Assembly: GCA_045604155.1 (NCBI GenBank)
Contig: JAZUNN010000063.1
Location: forward strand, 1-13,529
DNA length: 13,529 bases
Direction: 5' to 3'
Origin: JAISGQ01 sp045604155
GTDB lineage: Bacteria; Bacillota; Clostridia; Oscillospirales; Acutalibacteraceae
The notes beneath the pieces were generated by a model. The model saw only the letters and a program-made list of their open reading frames with translations. It searched no databases and had not been told where the DNA came from. The position numbers were made by a program, and so were the translations under genes. Below are positions 13,508 to 13,529 of this stretch, one piece after another; within the stretch, counting starts at the first letter, position 1, and each line of letters begins with the position of its first letter.

Positions 13508-13529
13508 GTTTCTTAAATGTATCTACTCC

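Overview
The window looks like a chromosomal segment of a low-to-moderate GC Clostridia bacterium, most likely Ruminococcus or a close relative in Oscillospiraceae. The reasons are strong AGGAGG-type ribosome binding sites, sigma-A-like promoters, a surface protein with SH3b domains joined by Thr/Ala linkers, and the mix of families (SecG, DtxR-type repressor, TrmB, MATE exporter, DUF5662-like protein). This assignment is inference from style and gene content, not a database match. I see no insertion sequence, prophage, CRISPR array, rRNA or tRNA.

Left part (1-3360). On the minus strand lie the start of a gene that runs off the left edge, secG, and a 747-residue membrane-anchored protein with a cytoplasmic zinc ribbon and a large exported region. 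Divergent from the last is a small XRE-family regulator. The 148-bp space between them carries two near-identical 15-bp direct repeats exactly 21 bp apart, overlapping the promoter of the zinc-ribbon gene, which are likely operators. The leader of the left-edge gene contains a 12-bp inverted repeat that could hide its ribosome binding site.

Middle part (3361-8190). A MATE-family exporter on the plus strand faces an operon of a DtxR-type metalloregulator and trmB across a shared bidirectional terminator. TrmB has an unusual active-site loop. Next comes a secreted NlpC/P60 hydrolase with five SH3b domains, two of which arose by a recent 339-bp tandem duplication.

Right part (8190-12830). A phosphate-response cluster on the plus strand: PhoB-like regulator, Na/Pi cotransporter with a fused PhoU domain, PhoR-like kinase, and a DUF5662-like protein with HD-type motifs whose start overlaps the phoR stop codon. 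In front of the transporter, TTAACA-type hexamers lie on an exact 11-bp register (9067, 9078, 9089, 9111), the layout of a Firmicutes Pho box, so the cluster very probably responds to phosphate limitation. A second 11-bp-spaced pair lies between phoB and the divergent hydrolase gene and fits either a Pho box or a WalR box.

The right end holds a small single-pass membrane protein with its own promoter and a strong terminator, then palindromic intergenic DNA that shares motifs, in inverted orientation, with the left end of the window. No stretch over 300 bases lacks a gene.
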